A stretch of DNA of 64,000 nucleotides from Anaerofilum hominis (lineage in GTDB: Bacteria > Bacillota > Clostridia > Oscillospirales > Ruminococcaceae), in assembly GCF_014287275.1 (NCBI RefSeq), contig NZ_JACONZ010000002.1:558001-622000 (forward strand), written 5' to 3'. A model generated the notes under the pieces. It saw only the letters and a list, made by a program, of their open reading frames with translations, made no database searches and was not told the DNA's origin. Positions 44,202 to 53,425 of the stretch are shown piece by piece (the first letter of the stretch is position 1; the number at the start of each line of letters is the position of its first letter). A program made the position numbers and the translations under genes.

Positions 44202-45394
44202 TGGAACTTCAGCCCAAGGCATACTGTTTTGGCTGCGGTGCGTGTGGCGCGATCTGCACGCGCGGGGCGATCTCCTTTTCCGCAGACGAGGAGGGATTTT
44301 TATACCCATTCATTGATCCCGTCCGCTGCGTGTCCTGCGGGCTGTGCCAAAAGGTGTGCCCGGTTGGAAAGGAACATCCCCTTGCAGAACACTATCCCGC
44401 CGCCTATGCAGCAAAGCACAGGGACGGCACGGTGCTCTGTCGCTCCTCATCCGGTGGAATGTTCACCGCGCTTTCAGACCTGTGGGCGCTCAGCGCGGGG
44501 GGAGCGGTCTATGGCGCGGCCTTTGACCAGGATTTTTCCGTGTGCCACCTGCGTGCGCAGGACGCGGCGTCCCGCTCGGCGATGCAGGGGTCCAAATATC
44601 CGCAGAGCAGGCTGGATCCCGCGCTTTATCGCGCGGTAGAGCAGGACCTGCGCGACTTGAAAAAGGTCCTGTTCAGCGGTACCCCCTGTCAGGTCGCCGC
44701 GATGCGCAGTTATCTGGGGTGTAGAAAGGTCCCGGTAGAGAACTGCCTTTTTGTTGATCTGGTCTGTCACGGCGCGGCGAGCCCGGCTGTCTGGAAGGCG
44801 ATGCTGCAGTCGGTCAGCGAAAAATATGGGCCGCTCAAGGAGGTCTCCTTTCGGGCGAAGGACGAGGGGGTAAGCGTCCATCTGCTCAAGTTGGTGACAG
44901 CTTCGGGGGACATCACTGAAAGGGCAAAAAAGGAGTATGCGTTTTACAACATTTACAGCAGCCTTTGTATGATGCGGCCCTCCTGTTACAGTTGCCCGTA
45001 TTCCAGTTTAAAGCGTCAGGGGGATTTTACGATCGGGGATTATGCCGATTTGAAGCGGCAGCATCCAGATTTCTTCTGTGAAGAGGGAGTCTCCAGTCTG
45101 CTGGTTAATACTGAAAAGGGGGAAAAGCAGGTGGCGGGGCTGCAGCAGGAGGCGCAGCTGCTGAGCGTTCCGCTTGCAGAGGTAATGCAGCAGAATTTGG
45201 AAATGCCAACAAAATGCCCCGCGCAGCGGGAGAAATTTTGGTCCTGCTTTGAGCGGGAAAAATGGGCGGGTCTTCAAAGGAGTTATGGTCGTCTCAGCAT
45301 CACAAGAAAGATGATCTTCCATATTATTGTGCCGCTTTGCAGGAAGCTGGGGATCTATAATTTGGCAGTAAAGATCTATATGAAGAAATCTTAG
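44201..45394 (+). CDS. F420H2 dehydrogenase beta-subunit (FrhB/FpoF)-type Fe-S protein
   Basis: 397 residues. Two ferredoxin-type 4Fe-4S motifs at the N-terminus (CFGCGACGAICTRGAI near residue 9 and CVSCGLCQKVCPVG near 46) are followed by the FrhB N- and C-terminal domains (SSSGGMFTALSDLW, VLFSGTPCQVAAMRSYLG, DLVCHGAASPAVWKAML, KRQGDFTIGDYADLK). Despite the name, members in polysaccharide loci do not belong to methanogenesis; they are probable flavin/Fe-S reductases acting on a sugar or pyruvyl-modified intermediate. It starts in the stop codon of the pyruvyl transferase gene, so the two are coupled in translation. Confidence 0.88.
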   Translation: MELQPKAYCFGCGACGAICTRGAISFSADEEGFLYPFIDPVRCVSCGLCQKVCPVGKEHPLAEHYPAAYAAKHRDGTVLCRSSSGGMFTALSDLWALSAGGAVYGAAFDQDFSVCHLRAQDAASRSAMQGSKYPQSRLDPALYRAVEQDLRDLKKVLFSGTPCQVAAMRSYLGCRKVPVENCLFVDLVCHGAASPAVWKAMLQSVSEKYGPLKEVSFRAKDEGVSVHLLKLVTASGDITERAKKEYAFYNIYSSLCMMRPSCYSCPYSSLKRQGDFTIGDYADLKRQHPDFFCEEGVSSLLVNTEKGEKQVAGLQQEAQLLSVPLAEVMQQNLEMPTKCPAQREKFWSCFEREKWAGLQRSYGRLSITRKMIFHIIVPLCRKLGIYNLAVKIYMKKS

Positions 45395-45431
45395 CCAGAT
45401 ACCGGCGGATGTGCCGAGGGGAGAGAGGGCG

Positions 45432-46673
45432 ATGGAGACGGAGCATCATGTAACCAGACAGGACGTGGTCTGGAATATGGCGGGCAGTACGGCCAGTGCG
45501 ATTGCCTCGGCGGTTATGGTGCTGGGGGTGACCCGAATTGCGGGCGCAGAAAACGGAGGGGTGTTTTCGATTGCCTTTTCGACGGCGCAGATGCTGATGA
45601 TGCTTGGTAATTATGGCATCAGGACCTATCAGGTCTCGGATGCTCAACAGCGATTTTCCTTTGGCGATTATTTTTGGAACAGAGTGCTGACCTGCGCATT
45701 GATGATGCTCAGCAGTGTCCTGTGGTGCCTATTTTCACGATATGAATGGGAAAAAAGTATTGTGGTTCTTTTAGTGTCTGCCTGTCGGATGGTGGAAGCA
45801 TTTGCGGACGTGCTGGAAGGAAGGATGCATCAGCAGTATCATCTTTCGATTGCTGGGAAAAGCCTTGCGCTGCGTACCTTTTGCTATTCCACAGTTTTTT
45901 TTGCTTCGCTGATCATAACTGGAAATCTGATTGTATCTTCTTGCGCCATGCTAGTTGCAACGAGCCTGTGTGTAGCTGTTTACACTTTCCCTAACGAGAG
46001 GAAAAAATGCGCGGGGAGAGAACGCACTATGCCGGGTAATGTGCTCCAGTTACTGCAGACTTGTTTCCCACTTTTTATTTCTATGTTCCTTTTAATGTAC
46101 ATTGTTAACTCTCCCAAATATGCCATTGACGCACTTAGAGCGGAGCAGGAGCAGGCCTGTTATGCGATTTTGTATTTGCCTGCACAGGTTATCGCACTAT
46201 TTTCGACTTACATTTTCAAGCCGATGATCAATGAACTTACGAAGAACTGGCAGGAGAAAAAGTTTCACTATTTTTTTGGTGCGATCACAAAGGTAGCGTT
46301 AGGGCTGCTGGGGGTTACCCTATTCGGAATGCTGGGAGCATATTTGCTGGGAATACCAATCCTTTCGCTGTTATCGGCGCTGGATCTCTCAAGCTATAAA
46401 GGCGCATTGGTTCTGATCATGCTGGGGGGAGGGTTCAGCGCGTTTGCCAGCATGTTAACACAGGTCCTGACGATTATGCGTCGGCAAAGAGCGGTTATGG
46501 TAGGATACCTGATCACCGCCGGGATCGCACTGGTTATCCCTTATATGATGGTAAGGCGAAATGGAGTGCTGTATGCGTCCGCAAGTTATGTGATTCTGAT
46601 GATGCTGCTCTCAGCGACACAGTTTATCCCGATTGCAACTGCTGCGAAAACATTTTATTCTGTAGAGAAATAG
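45432..46673 (+). CDS. Wzx-like oligosaccharide flippase (MOP superfamily)
   Basis: 413 residues with about twelve hydrophobic helices, no large soluble domain, and an N-terminal DVVWNMAGSTASAIASAVM followed by TRIAGAENGGVFSIAFS, the start typical of MATE/Wzx-type polysaccharide flippases. Such proteins turn undecaprenyl-linked repeat units to the outer face of the membrane. The start at 45432 has a GGGGAGAGAGG site upstream; GTG 45411 is less likely. It completes the machinery expected of a Wzx-dependent polymer, although I see no clear Wzy polymerase in the window. Confidence 0.85.
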   Translation: METEHHVTRQDVVWNMAGSTASAIASAVMVLGVTRIAGAENGGVFSIAFSTAQMLMMLGNYGIRTYQVSDAQQRFSFGDYFWNRVLTCALMMLSSVLWCLFSRYEWEKSIVVLLVSACRMVEAFADVLEGRMHQQYHLSIAGKSLALRTFCYSTVFFASLIITGNLIVSSCAMLVATSLCVAVYTFPNERKKCAGRERTMPGNVLQLLQTCFPLFISMFLLMYIVNSPKYAIDALRAEQEQACYAILYLPAQVIALFSTYIFKPMINELTKNWQEKKFHYFFGAITKVALGLLGVTLFGMLGAYLLGIPILSLLSALDLSSYKGALVLIMLGGGFSAFASMLTQVLTIMRRQRAVMVGYLITAGIALVIPYMMVRRNGVLYASASYVILMMLLSATQFIPIATAAKTFYSVEK

Positions 46674-46691
46674 AAAAAAGGAGTTTGAAGT

Positions 46692-47414
46692 GTGGATAAA
46701 AGAATTCTGATTATTATCCCCGCCTACAACGAGGAGGAGAGCATTGTCTCCGTTGTTTCGACTCTGATACGGGACTATCCTCAGTTTGATTATGTGATCG
46801 TCAATGACGGCAGCAGTGATCACACCGTGCAGATCTGCAGGGAGCGTGGATTCAATTTTATTAATCAGCCAATCAATCTCGGCCTTGCAGGCGCGTTCCA
46901 GACCGGCATGAAATATGCACTAAAAAATGAATATGATGTTGCGCTTCAATTTGATGCCGACGGTCAACATCTGCCGCAGTATATTCAACCGATGCTGGAC
47001 AAGCTTGCCGAAGGATATGATATTGTGGTTGGCAGCAGATTTGTGGAAAAGAAAAAGCCGTTCACCTTGCGGATGATCGGCAGTCATCTGATCGCTTTTG
47101 CCATTCGCTTAACCACAGGAAAAAGGCTTGCTGATCCTACCAGCGGGATGCGGCTGTACAACCGGCGGATGATAGAGGAGTTTGCAACTCAAATCAACCA
47201 CGCACCGGAACCAGACACCATTTGCTATTTGATGCGGCGCGGCGCGAAAGTAACAGAGGTACAGGTGGAGATGCAGGAGCGCATTGCAGGAACCAGTTAT
47301 CTCAATTTCACCCGCAGTATCGGCTATATGTTGCGCATGGCAATTTCGATTATAGTCGTTCAGTGGTTTCGAGGCGGCGCAAAGTTTAAAAAGGAATGGA
47401 GGTGCACTGAATGA
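46692..47414 (+). CDS. GT2 glycosyltransferase, dolichyl/undecaprenyl-phosphate mannose synthase-like
   Basis: 240 residues. IIIPAYNEEESIVSVVSTL, VNDGSSDHT, NLGLAGAFQTGMKYAL and the metal-binding QFDADGQHLPQ are canonical GT2/DPM1 motifs, followed by VGSRFVEKK and DPTSGMRLYNR. There is no C-terminal membrane pair, so the product is a soluble or peripheral enzyme. It likely makes a polyprenyl-phosphate sugar used by the locus. GTG start; the stop overlaps the following DUF2304-type gene by four bases (ATGA), a pairing frequently seen in polysaccharide loci. Confidence 0.92.
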   Translation: MDKRILIIIPAYNEEESIVSVVSTLIRDYPQFDYVIVNDGSSDHTVQICRERGFNFINQPINLGLAGAFQTGMKYALKNEYDVALQFDADGQHLPQYIQPMLDKLAEGYDIVVGSRFVEKKKPFTLRMIGSHLIAFAIRLTTGKRLADPTSGMRLYNRRMIEEFATQINHAPEPDTICYLMRRGAKVTEVQVEMQERIAGTSYLNFTRSIGYMLRMAISIIVVQWFRGGAKFKKEWRCTE

Positions 47415-47757
47415 GTGGGATGCTGTTGATGTTGCTTTTTACGGGCGCGGTCCTCACAATGCTCTATTTTCTCTACAAAATTCGTAAGAATCGTCTGCAA
47501 ATCGAATATGCAATTTCTTGGAGCCTGTTCAGTGTTTTGCTCGTCGTGTTGGGGCATTCCCTGGACTTGTCAGTTGGGCTGCCGATTTAATCGGGGTTCA
47601 ATCTCCAGCAAATTTGCTTTATCTGGGAGTCATTTTTATTTTGATCCTCAAGCAATTCACCACCACCATCAAGCTCTCCAAGATGGATCGGCAGATTACA
47701 GAGCTCACCCAATATATTGCACTTCACGAGGCACCGGCAAAAAACTCATTGGATTGA
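47411..47757 (+). pseudogene. DUF2304-family small membrane protein, frameshifted
   Basis: The 5' frame encodes MSGMLLMLLFTGAVLTMLYF and continues to LLVVLG, then departs at a GGGG tract (47551-47554). The next frame resumes with FPGLVSWAADLIGVQSP, LLYLGVIFILILKQFTTTIK and a terminal KMDRQITELTQYIAL coiled segment, exactly the DUF2304 order (three helices and a short coiled tail). One extra G restores a ~115-residue protein. DUF2304 proteins partner GT2 enzymes like the one just upstream. A real inactivation or a homopolymer sequencing error are both possible. Confidence 0.75.
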
Positions 47758-48054
47758 CAGCGATGAGACCGCGGCACTATGGAAAAATTCTTTTTGGGGT
47801 AAAAAGTTGTCGTTAACGATCACCGGCGCCAGCTCCACCCCTGTCGCCCACAAGGCCCAGGCGCGGCAGTGGCCGTCCAGCAGATACAGGTTCAGCTGTT
47901 CATCACTGGCGACCTTGAGCGGCTGCAGGTTGCTCAGGTCCTCAGGGTCAAACCAGCGCAGCACGGCGTCCAGCTTTTCCCGGTCCAGATGATCTTTGGT
48001 GGGGATCAGCCGCAGCACCTCCACCCAGTGAACACTTCTCATTCCGATTCCCAT
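47746..48054 (-). CDS. Small ParB-N-terminal-fold-like protein
   Basis: 102 residues from ATG 48054, which has GGAGAGGAG upstream. The run VLRLIPTKDHLDREKLDAVL and LYLLDGHCRAWALWATGVEL resembles the ParB/sulfiredoxin-like N-terminal fold, where a 'DGHxR' turn binds nucleotide phosphates. There is no DNA-binding helix-turn-helix, so it is not a partition protein. The C-terminal tail overlaps the end of the convergent DUF2304 remnant by 12 bases. Function unknown. Confidence 0.65.
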   Translation of the reverse strand: MGIGMRSVHWVEVLRLIPTKDHLDREKLDAVLRWFDPEDLSNLQPLKVASDEQLNLYLLDGHCRAWALWATGVELAPVIVNDNFLPQKEFFHSAAVSSLSIQ

Positions 48055-48292
48055 GCGGTTCTCCTCTCCGGGCGCACATTTTTTTACAGCTCTGCAGGCA
48101 GTGCAGACAGCGCCCCGTTTTGCTTTCCAGCTTGTATCCCTCCCGGTTTTCCCGCCAGAGGGAAATCCCGCAGCAGCCGTGCCGTGCACGGTGAAAAAAA
48201 GCGGCCCGGCAGAACAGAAAAGATCGTGTCCGGTCAGCCGGCGGTCCGCGGCGGGAAATATAAATTTTTGACCTTTTTTCATTTTAAACATT

Positions 48293-48345
48293 CCGGGCCG
48301 GGCGCGCAAGGGTGAGTTGCGCACCCGGCCCGGTTGTTGTATAAT
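48293..48345 (+). promoter_or_regulatory. Promoter with overlapping GC hairpin, upstream of the cysteine desulfurase
   Basis: TTGCGC (48317-48322) and a perfect TATAAT (48340-48345) are separated by 17 bases. The -35 box lies in the right arm of a strong hairpin (48293-48309 with 48317-48333). The hairpin may end leftward-moving transcripts or regulate the promoter. Otherwise the 488-base gap 48055-48542 shows no gene. Confidence 0.5.
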
Positions 48346-48542
48346 TATTTGGTCAAGGCGGCGGTCCGCGCTTTGCGCCCGGCGCGGAAAACGCCGCTGG
48401 AGCCGCTGCATTTGTGGCGCGCTCCTTTTTTCGAAAAGGCAGGGCGCTGCCTTAAAAACTGTGAGCACGGTGCACGGCGGAACAAGCCGTCCCGCTCCCC
48501 ATGATCTGCCCGGTCCCTCCCGGGCAGCCGGAGGCGTTTTAT

Positions 48543-49673
48543 ATGCACTACCTGGATAACGCGGCCACCACAGTGGTGGACCCTGAACTTGCAAAACTCT
48601 GTTACGACACGATGCTGGAGATCTTCGGCAACCCCTCTTCTCTTTACAAGCCCGGCATGGTGGCCGAGCGGGCGGTCGATCACGCCCGCGCCCAGGTGGC
48701 GGCGACACTGGGGGTGACGGGGGCTGAGATCACTTTCACCGCCTGTGGGACGGAGAGCGACAATATCGCCCTGCAGGGGGCTGCGGAACGCACCAAAAAC
48801 TGGGCAAAAAACATCGTGGTCACCGGCTTCGAGCACCCGGCGGTCTACCGCACGCTGGAACTGCTGGCGGCACAGGGCTGGGAGATCCGCGCCATTCCGC
48901 CGGATGCAGGGGGACATATCGATGAGGCGGCTTTTCTGGAGGCGGTGGACGAGCAGACCGGCCTTGTGGCCTTTATGTTCGTCAACAACGAGATCGGCAC
49001 CCTGCTGGACCCGGTGGCACTGGCAAAAAAGGTCCGCGCCAAAAACGGCCGCGCCTCTATCCATGTGGACGGGGTGCAGGGTTGGTGCAAGCACCCCCTG
49101 CAGCTGTCCGGCGGCGAGATCGACAGCTTTGCGCTCTCCGGCCACAAAATGCATTGTCCCAAAGGCGTCGGCGCGCTCTATCTGCGCAGGAATTACCGCA
49201 TCGGGCCGGTCTTTGGCGGCGGGGGGCAGGAGCGCGGCCTGCGCCCTGGCACTGAAAATGTGCCCTACATCGTCACGCTGGGGGCGGCAGCGGAGAAATA
49301 TGGCAGGAGCATTCCCGCCCGGCTGGCAGGGGCGAAAAAGCTGAACGAGCTGCTGCGGGAGGAACTGGCAAAACGGGGGGACATCACCGTCAACTCTCCG
49401 GCGGACGCCTCGCCCTATGTGCTCAATTTTTCCATTCCCGGCGTGCGCAGCGAGACGATGCTGCATTTTCTCGAGAGCAAGGAGATCTATGTCTCCAGCG
49501 GCTCGGCTTGCTCGAAAGGGGCGGCCAGTCACACGCTGACGGCGATGCGGCTGCCGGCGGCCCGCATCGACGGGGCGCTGCGGGTGAGCTTCTGCGACAC
49601 TTCCACAGAGGAGGATGTCCGCGCTTTGCTGAACGGCCTGGAGGAGGGCCTGAGGGCGCTGCAGCGGCGATAA
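48543..49673 (+). CDS. NifS/IscS-type cysteine desulfurase
   Basis: 376 residues. MHYLDNAATTVVDPEL, CGTESDNIALQGAA, HVDGVQGWCKHPL, the PLP-lysine motif LSGHKMHCPKGVGALYLRR and the catalytic cysteine loop SSGSACSKGAASHTLTAM are all present. The enzyme takes sulfur from cysteine as a persulfide. With thiI 685 bases downstream on the same strand it probably supplies sulfur for 4-thiouridine in tRNA, as Firmicute NifZ-ThiI pairs do. ATG 48543 is eight bases from GGAGG; an upstream extension has no similarity. Confidence 0.93.
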   Translation: MHYLDNAATTVVDPELAKLCYDTMLEIFGNPSSLYKPGMVAERAVDHARAQVAATLGVTGAEITFTACGTESDNIALQGAAERTKNWAKNIVVTGFEHPAVYRTLELLAAQGWEIRAIPPDAGGHIDEAAFLEAVDEQTGLVAFMFVNNEIGTLLDPVALAKKVRAKNGRASIHVDGVQGWCKHPLQLSGGEIDSFALSGHKMHCPKGVGALYLRRNYRIGPVFGGGGQERGLRPGTENVPYIVTLGAAAEKYGRSIPARLAGAKKLNELLREELAKRGDITVNSPADASPYVLNFSIPGVRSETMLHFLESKEIYVSSGSACSKGAASHTLTAMRLPAARIDGALRVSFCDTSTEEDVRALLNGLEEGLRALQRR

Positions 49674-50358
49674 AAGCGGGCTCCCATTTTGCGGCGGAGA
49701 AGATGAGCTGCCCGCGGCGGGTAGGATGAGCTGATTTTCACGCGGGCGGCAGATATGCAGAACACAGCGGCACATTTTGCGCCGTTTTTCAAAAGCAATG
49801 GGGCGCATTGAGACCGCCGCAAGGCCTGTCTGTGCGGGCGGGCAGAGAAACGCAGTTCCGGCCACGTCTGCCTCCGCGAAACGGTTTCTTGAAGCCGGCT
49901 GATGGAAAGCGCGTTTTTCAGGGGGGGCGCTGCCGTTCAAAACGCGAAGAGCCGCCCTCCTGCCGGCCAGGGGATATCGCACAAGGCAGGAGACTGCCTT
50001 GCCGGTCCTCCCTGACGGGCGGCAAAAGCGCGCGTAAGGCAGTTAAACCCCGAACAGGAAAAAGCGGGCCGCTTTTGAGCCATCAGCTGCGGCCGCTCCT
50101 TTTTGGCGGGTACGGGAGCCTCTGGACCTTTGTACAGAGCTGTTTCGACAAAAGGCGGACGGGGCCAAAGGCGGAGAGAGGGGCGGCCGCTGCCCAGCGA
50201 TAGGGCGCAGGGGCTTCTTTTCTTTGGGGGACCGCCAAAGGCGGGTCTCAGGCCTGCGCGGCGCTTGCCGGAAGTTTTATCCCGGACGCGCTTTCCACTC
50301 CACTTTCGCATCCCGGAAGAGGCTGCTAAAATACAAGAAAAATAAAAGGAAGACGACT
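49674..50358. other. GC-rich gap without recognisable gene
   Basis: No open frame with family similarity, no tRNA and no clear terminator was found between the desulfurase and thiI. The last 20 bases carry AAAAGGAAG as the thiI ribosome site. Confidence 0.5.
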
Positions 50359-51531
50359 ATGAGAGAACTGATCATGGCCTACCAGGGCGAGATGGCCCTC
50401 AAGGGCCTCAACCGCAAGACCTTTGAGGTCGCCGCGATGAAGACCATCCGCAGGCGTCTGACCGATCTGGGGCGCTTTAAGGTCTACGACGCCCAAAGCA
50501 CCATTTATGTGGAGCCGGAGGACGAGAGCGCGGATATGGACGAGGCCTACGCGCGCATGCAGAAAGTATTCGGCATCGCCGCGCTTTCCCGCGCAGCGGT
50601 CTGCGGCAAAAATTTCGACGAGATCTGCGCTGTGGCCAAAGAGTATCTGGCCGAAACCCTGCAGGGGGCCAAGACCTTTAAGGTGGTGGCCCGCCGCAGC
50701 GACAAGACTTTCCCCATGACCTCGATGGAGCTGGCCTGCGAGCTGGGAGCGGTGCTGCTGGACGCTTTTCCGCACCTGACGGTGGATGTTCATCACCCGG
50801 ACTGTCAGGTCTTTGTGGAGATCCGCGATTATGCGGCCTATGTGCATCCGGACAAGGTAAAGGGCGCGGGCGGCATGCCTACCTCGACCTCCGGCAAGGC
50901 CAGCGTGCTGCTCTCCGGCGGCATCGATTCGCCGGCGGCGGCCTGGATGATGGCCAAGCGCGGTCTGACCATTCAGGGCATCCATTTTGCCAGCCCGCCC
51001 TATACCAGCGAGCGGGCCAGGCAGAAAGTGGTGGACCTGGCCTACAAGCTGATGCCCTGGACAGGGCCGTTCAAGCTATTTGTGGTGCCGTTCACCGAGC
51101 CTCAGGTGTATATCCGCGACCACGGGGTGCCGGTGCTGTTCACGGTACTGATGCGCCGCAGCATGATGCGGGTGGCGGAAAAGCTGAGCATCCGTTATGG
51201 CGCAGACGCGCTCATCACCGGCGAGAGCCTGGCCCAGGTGGCCAGCCAGACCCTGAAAGCCATCGTCTGCACCGATGCGGCCCAGGAGCTGCCGGTACTG
51301 CGCCCGCTGATTGGCATGGACAAAAGTGAGATCACAGACATCGCGCGGCGCATCGATACCTATGACATCAGCATCCAGCCCTTTGAGGACTGCTGCACCA
51401 TTTTCACGCCGCCGCATCCCAAAACGCGCCCCAGCCTGGAGGAGATCCTGGCAGCTGAGGCGGCGATGCCGGAGCTGGCCGCGCTGGAGGAGACTGCCGC
51501 AGCCGGGGCGGAAAAGCTGCACATCGAATAA
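50359..51531 (+). CDS. thiI: tRNA 4-thiouridine sulfurtransferase ThiI
   Basis: 390 residues, the length of the Firmicute form without C-terminal rhodanese domain. A THUMP domain spans about residues 60-165, and the PP-loop pyrophosphatase motif SGGIDSPAAAWMM near residue 190 adenylates uridine 8 of tRNA. TGESLAQVASQTL and DCCTIFTPPHPKTRP (with a conserved Cys pair) follow. It accepts sulfur from the desulfurase encoded just upstream; it can also feed thiazole synthesis. ATG 50359 is set by AAAAGGAAG and by the family start MRELIMAYQGEMALKG. Confidence 0.96.
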   Translation: MRELIMAYQGEMALKGLNRKTFEVAAMKTIRRRLTDLGRFKVYDAQSTIYVEPEDESADMDEAYARMQKVFGIAALSRAAVCGKNFDEICAVAKEYLAETLQGAKTFKVVARRSDKTFPMTSMELACELGAVLLDAFPHLTVDVHHPDCQVFVEIRDYAAYVHPDKVKGAGGMPTSTSGKASVLLSGGIDSPAAAWMMAKRGLTIQGIHFASPPYTSERARQKVVDLAYKLMPWTGPFKLFVVPFTEPQVYIRDHGVPVLFTVLMRRSMMRVAEKLSIRYGADALITGESLAQVASQTLKAIVCTDAAQELPVLRPLIGMDKSEITDIARRIDTYDISIQPFEDCCTIFTPPHPKTRPSLEEILAAEAAMPELAALEETAAAGAEKLHIE

Positions 51532-51678
51532 AACGTTCTGGAATTTATTGCTGGATGACTACAAAAAGGACAGGAGAGGCGCGCGGGCAGCCCGCTCACG
51601 TGGCTCGCCTGGGCCAAAGATCGTAAAAAGAAAGCCTTTCTGCGGCGGCGGGCCGCAGCAGACGGCAAAGGAGCGGCC

Positions 51679-52959
51679 ATGAAAGCGGAATTGATCTCAG
51701 TGGGGACCGAGCTGCTGCTCGGCGATATTTTAAACACCAACGCCCAGTATCTTTCCAAAGAGCTGGCGGCGCTGGGGATCACCGTACACCGGGAAAGCGT
51801 GATCGGGGATAACCCCGACCGTCTGGCCCAGCTGGTGGAGGACGCCAAGGGGCGCAGCGACCTGCTGCTGTTCACCGGCGGGCTCGGCCCCACGGGGGAC
51901 GACCTGACCAAAGAGACCGTGGCCCGGGTCTTTCACGACGAGCTGGTGCTGGACGAGGGCGAGCTGGACAAGATCCGGATGTATTTCGAGTGCCGGGGCG
52001 GTATGCCGCACAACAATGAAAAACAGGCCATGGTGCCCAAACGGGGCGAAAAGATCGAAAATACCTGCGGCACGGCGCCGGGCGTTTTGTTCCGGGACGA
52101 GGGCTGCACCGCCATCCTAATGCCGGGAGTGCCCCACGAGATGCGGACCATGTTCGAGCGCTCAGTGCGGGGCAGGCTGATGGAGATGGCTGGCGGAGCG
52201 ATTGTCTCCACCATGCTGCACATCTTTGGGCCGGGCGAGTCCAGCCTGGAGGAGATGGTGGGCGACCTGCTGGAGGGGGCAAACCCCACGGCGGCGCTTT
52301 ATGCCAAAAACTGCGAGGTGGCGGTGCGGGTCACCGCGCGCGGCGCAGATGAAAAGGAGGCCGCCGCGCTGCGCGACCAGCTCACAGCGCGCTTTCGCGA
52401 GCGGCTGGGCGACCTGATCTACAGCGAGGACGCCGAGGGGCTGGAGAACGTCGTGGTGCCGCTGCTGGTGGGCAAACGGCAGCGGCTGGCCACGGCCGAG
52501 AGTTGTACGGGCGGCCTGCTGGCCCAGCGGATCACCAGCGTCGGCGGCGCCTCGGAGATGTTCGATTTTGGCGCGGTGACCTATGCCAGCTCCATCAAAC
52601 GGCGCATTCTGGGCGTCAAGCCCTCTACGCTGAAAAAGTACGGCGCGGTGAGTTCGGTGACGGCAGCCGAGATGGCCTTTGGCATCCAGCGGGAGGCAAA
52701 GGCGGATTTCGGCGTGGGCATCACGGGGATCGCGGGGCCGGGCGGCGGTACGGCGGACAAGCCGGTGGGCACCGTTTATGTGGCGGTCAGCACCGGGCAC
52801 CGGGTGTGGGTGAAGCGCCTGTCGGTAGAGCATTCGGAGCGCAGCAGGGTGCGGCGCATGAGCAGCCAGCACGCGCTGGATATGGTGCGGCGGCTGGCCT
52901 TGGGGCTGGAGATCCCCGACGCCCGCTGCTTTGGCAGGCATGCGGCGGAAGAATTTTAA
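51679..52959 (+). CDS. cinA: CinA-type protein (MoCF domain plus nicotinamide-nucleotide amidase domain)
   Basis: 426 residues. The N-terminal MoCF-like domain (MKAELISVGTELLLGDILNT, FTGGLGPTGDDLTKE, MPGVPHEM) is followed after residue ~255 by the PncC-type amidase domain (TAESCTGGLLAQRIT, FGAVTYASSIKRRILG, GIAGPGGGTADKPVG). CinA recycles pyridine nucleotide by hydrolysing NMN, and in competent bacteria is co-regulated with recA. ATG 51679 follows AAAGGAGCGG. Downstream is a short terminator and then the tandem repeat array. Confidence 0.96.
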   Translation: MKAELISVGTELLLGDILNTNAQYLSKELAALGITVHRESVIGDNPDRLAQLVEDAKGRSDLLLFTGGLGPTGDDLTKETVARVFHDELVLDEGELDKIRMYFECRGGMPHNNEKQAMVPKRGEKIENTCGTAPGVLFRDEGCTAILMPGVPHEMRTMFERSVRGRLMEMAGGAIVSTMLHIFGPGESSLEEMVGDLLEGANPTAALYAKNCEVAVRVTARGADEKEAAALRDQLTARFRERLGDLIYSEDAEGLENVVVPLLVGKRQRLATAESCTGGLLAQRITSVGGASEMFDFGAVTYASSIKRRILGVKPSTLKKYGAVSSVTAAEMAFGIQREAKADFGVGITGIAGPGGGTADKPVGTVYVAVSTGHRVWVKRLSVEHSERSRVRRMSSQHALDMVRRLALGLEIPDARCFGRHAAEEF

Positions 52960-52963
52960 GTGG

Positions 52964-52994
52964 ACGGCTCCGCAGGGTGCGGGGCCGTTCTTTT
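52964..52994 (+). terminator. Intrinsic terminator after cinA
   Basis: ACGGCTCCGCA and TGCGGGGCCGT form a stem with one mismatch, followed by TCTTTTT. Confidence 0.8.
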
Positions 52995-53018
52995 TCGGTG
53001 TTGACCGGGCGCTGCAAA

Positions 53019-53047
53019 TTGCATGAAAAGGACAGGCATGATATACT
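53019..53047 (+). promoter_or_regulatory. Possible promoter reading into the tandem hairpin repeats
   Basis: TTGCAT and TATACT are separated by 17 bases. There is no gene for almost 1 kb downstream, so any transcript would consist mostly of the repeat array at 53137-53425. Confidence 0.4.
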
Positions 53048-53136
53048 GATAAAAACCGCAGTTTTGCGCCTCCGCAGCCGGGCGGCCGAAAGGGGACGGT
53101 ATAGAGTTTTCGTAGCCCCCCGGCGCGCCATAATGA

Positions 53137-53425
53137 AAATAGCCGGAGGCTATTTTTTAGTAGCCATGCGGCCTGTCCTCAGGCCGCGGCGGATAGAAAT
53201 AAGTTATTTTTTATTGCGGAGCAATAAAAAATAGCCGGAGGCTATTTTTAGTAGCCATGTGGCCTGTCCTCAGGCCACGGCGGATAGAAATAAGTTGTTT
53301 TTTATTGCGGAGCAATAAAAAATAGCTGGAGGCTATTTTTTAGTAGCCATGTGGCCTGTCCTCAGGCCGCGGCGGATAGAAATAAATTATTTTTTATTGC
53401 GGAGCAATAAAAAATAGCCGGAGCA
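53137..53425 (+). repeat. Tandem array of three ~91-bp hairpin-rich units plus a partial fourth
   Basis: Unit landmarks (TAGCCGGAGG or a one-base variant) lie at 53141, 53233 and 53324 with a partial at 53415, spacing 92, 91 and 91. Each unit holds three short inverted repeats: AATAGCCGGAGGCTATT, GCGGCCTGTCCTCAGGCCGC (or variant) and TTTTATTGCGGAGCAATAAAA. Variants often change both arms together or fall in loops. No open frame is conserved. It could be a structured RNA, a transcription-end cluster or a simple minisatellite. Confidence 0.88.

Noticed and set aside
47746-48708. Longer reading of the ParB-like gene starting near 48708
   Set aside because: The upstream 218 residues are low-complexity Arg/Pro/Gly sequence across a promoter-like hairpin; a strong ribosome site supports ATG 48054.
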